A DNA stretch of 64,000 nt from an uncultured Eisenbergiella sp. (lineage in GTDB: Bacteria > Bacillota > Clostridia > Lachnospirales > Lachnospiraceae): NCBI GenBank assembly GCA_947626995.1, contig CANQUI010000002.1, positions 1-64,000 of the forward strand, read 5' to 3'. Positions within the stretch are counted from its first letter, which is position 1; each line of letters opens with the position of its first letter. Below, one piece after another: positions 62,716 to 64,000 of this stretch. The notes beneath the pieces were generated by a model that saw only the letters and a program-made list of their open reading frames with translations, searched no databases and was not told the DNA's origin. A program made the translations under genes and the position numbers.

Positions 62716-64000
62716 AAAAACTGATGGGATTTTTTGGCAGGACGCTCGTTACCCTTCTGGGGATCATTCTGCTTTTTGCCGTCGCGTTTGGCGCAGGTCT
62801 GCTGCTGCAGCCCAGAGGGCCCAAACCCGTCATTCCGGAAGGGATGCTGCAGGTCACTTTGCAGGACGGGCAGCTTTTGATCGGCTGGCCCGACCGGCTG
62901 GAAATTGCCCGGTGCCGGATCGAATACAGCGCCGACGGGAAGGAATATACGCAGCTGGGCGTTTTTTCCAATCACAGCGTGATCCTGCAGGAAACGCAAG
63001 AGAATACCCCGGTCTATCTGAAGCTGCGGCCGATCCGGGAGACGGTCAACTGGCTGGGTGTTTCGTGTGAAAAGCAGGGGGATCTTTCCGATATCCGAAT
63101 CGAGCCCGCTGTTTTGGACGCGCCCGATCTGCAAAGCGATGTGGACAGCGAGGATAAAAGAATTTTCTTCTCCTGTAACGCAAAGGAAGGAAGCGGATTT
63201 GAAATTTCCATCCAGAATGATCAGGGACAGTGGCAGAGTGTGGCGGAGACGGACAGCGCGCTGATCTGTCTGGGCGCGGGGCAGGATTTTGACGTTTTGC
63301 GCGGCCGGGATACGATCCTGTTTACGGGGCGCAGTTTTGTCCGAAAGGGGGGATACACCGCCTACAGTCCGTACGCAAAACCGGTGGAGATTGCGCACAG
63401 CGACCTGTTCGGCGATCAGTGGGGGATCACCTACGAAAGCCTTTCCGACCGCCGGTACGCCCTGCAGTGGGAGCCGGTTCCGGGCAAATACGGGGAGGTG
63501 CAGCAATGGTCTGCAAAGGAGGAGGACTGGGTGACAAAGGCGGTGCTCTCCCAGTCTGTCACCCGCTATGAGACCGGGACGCTGCCCTCGGGCACCCAGG
63601 TGAAATTCCGGGTGGTCAGCTATGATAACAGCGATCAGCGGCGGGAAGGGGTATACGCCCAGGCGCCGTATGAACTGACGTTTCGGACAGAGGTTTCCCC
63701 GCTATATTGCACCGTGTGGCCCCTCAATGAGCAGACGCTGTGGAAAAACGCGGACGGCACGGCGGCGCTGGCCAAGATCCCGGCGGGAGAGACGCTGTGC
63801 GTGCTGGGGGAGGAAGAAAACTGTTTTGAAGTCCGGTATCGGGATCAAATCGGGTATGTGGATCAAAGATACTGCATGATCGACCTGCGGGAATATCTGG
63901 GGGATCTTTGCGAGTATGAGATCCGAAACGGCGACGAGTCCCTCTTTCGCGTTCACGGCTACGAGATTCCGCAGATCTCCGGAACAAGGATCCGGGGATA
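62712..64000 (+). CDS. Paralog of the VanX-like wall protein, cut by the right window edge
   Basis: The reading frame is open from ATG 62712 to the window end (429 codons), so the C-terminus is missing. One membrane span (about residues 9-31: LVTLLGIILLFAVAFGAGLL), then FnIII-like domains (LQVTLQDGQLLIGWPDRLE; WGITYESLSDRRYALQWEP) and an SH3-like segment (LYCTVWPLNEQTLWKNADG; VLGEEENCFEVRYRDQIGYV). It ends in FRVHGYEIPQISGTRIRGY, which matches FRVHGYDIPGITGTVVKGY just before the catalytic part of the 56614 protein. A VanX-like catalytic domain is therefore expected beyond the window. It overlaps the stop of the DHHW gene by four bases. Confidence 0.8.
   Translation, partial: MKKLMGFFGRTLVTLLGIILLFAVAFGAGLLLQPRGPKPVIPEGMLQVTLQDGQLLIGWPDRLEIARCRIEYSADGKEYTQLGVFSNHSVILQETQENTPVYLKLRPIRETVNWLGVSCEKQGDLSDIRIEPAVLDAPDLQSDVDSEDKRIFFSCNAKEGSGFEISIQNDQGQWQSVAETDSALICLGAGQDFDVLRGRDTILFTGRSFVRKGGYTAYSPYAKPVEIAHSDLFGDQWGITYESLSDRRYALQWEPVPGKYGEVQQWSAKEEDWVTKAVLSQSVTRYETGTLPSGTQVKFRVVSYDNSDQRREGVYAQAPYELTFRTEVSPLYCTVWPLNEQTLWKNADGTAALAKIPAGETLCVLGEEENCFEVRYRDQIGYVDQRYCMIDLREYLGDLCEYEIRNGDESLFRVHGYEIPQISGTRIRG

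Noticed and set aside
1..64000. CRISPR array, prophage or complete insertion sequence
   Set aside because: No short regular spacer-repeat pattern, no phage structural genes and no intact transposase with terminal repeats were seen; the large repeats are coding modules.

Overview
The window looks like a chromosomal segment of an anaerobic Clostridia bacterium, most likely Lachnospiraceae-like. The evidence is a thl-crt-hbd-bcd-etfB-etfA butyrate operon plus ptb-buk, a rubredoxin-flavoprotein fusion, a DUF6809-type small protein, Firmicutes-style strong ribosome sites and sigma-A promoters with 17-base spacers, and a fairly high GC for the group by eye. No phage structural genes, rRNA or CRISPR array were seen; there is one tRNA (Val, GAC).

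Layout. 1-1.9 kb: a DUF234-type AAA ATPase cut by the left edge and a probable transposase scrap. 1.9-9.4 kb: a TetR regulator and a sugar operon (lipoprotein binding protein, two permeases, GH172, GH1, ROK kinase) behind a promoter with a perfect 13-bp inverted repeat. 9.7-23.8 kb: one long same-strand operon that looks like a surface-polymer pathway. It holds a cytidylyltransferase, two CDP-glycerol-phosphotransferase-family enzymes, an epimerase, a TagGH-like ABC exporter, CysD and CysNC (PAPS synthesis), two giant proteins with four PAPS-sulfotransferase modules, and a PHP phosphoesterase that could recycle PAP. I read this as cytoplasmic sulfation of a teichoic-acid-like polymer before export, and it is the best candidate here for an undescribed system. 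23.9-31.6 kb: a DRE-TIM aldolase, a TetM/EF-G-like GTPase fused to a Rae1/YacP-like NYN nuclease domain, a RelA/SpoT synthetase with two unknown small genes, GDPD, a GreA-type factor and an SDR. 31.7-38.2 kb: thioredoxin reductase, an NlpC/P60 wall hydrolase, split transketolase, a DnaA-box-rich intergenic region, HPF and an M23 peptidase. 38.2-51.1 kb: the butyrate operon, two small regulators or accessory genes around a large dyad, HMW rubredoxin, YbaK, MtnA, an MFS transporter and ptb-buk. 51.2-64 kb: a cell-envelope modification island with two choline-binding-repeat transglutaminases, the tRNA, an XRE regulator with candidate operators at two lipoprotein genes, a double-glycine leader peptide facing a B12-type radical SAM enzyme, two large VanX-like wall peptidases (the second cut by the right edge), and an MBOAT/AlgX-like O-acylation pair.

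Together: acetyl-CoA is condensed and reduced to butyryl-CoA (thl to etfA) and cashed in for ATP by ptb-buk. Much of the rest builds, decorates or trims the envelope. Function names come from motif recognition by eye; no database search was possible.
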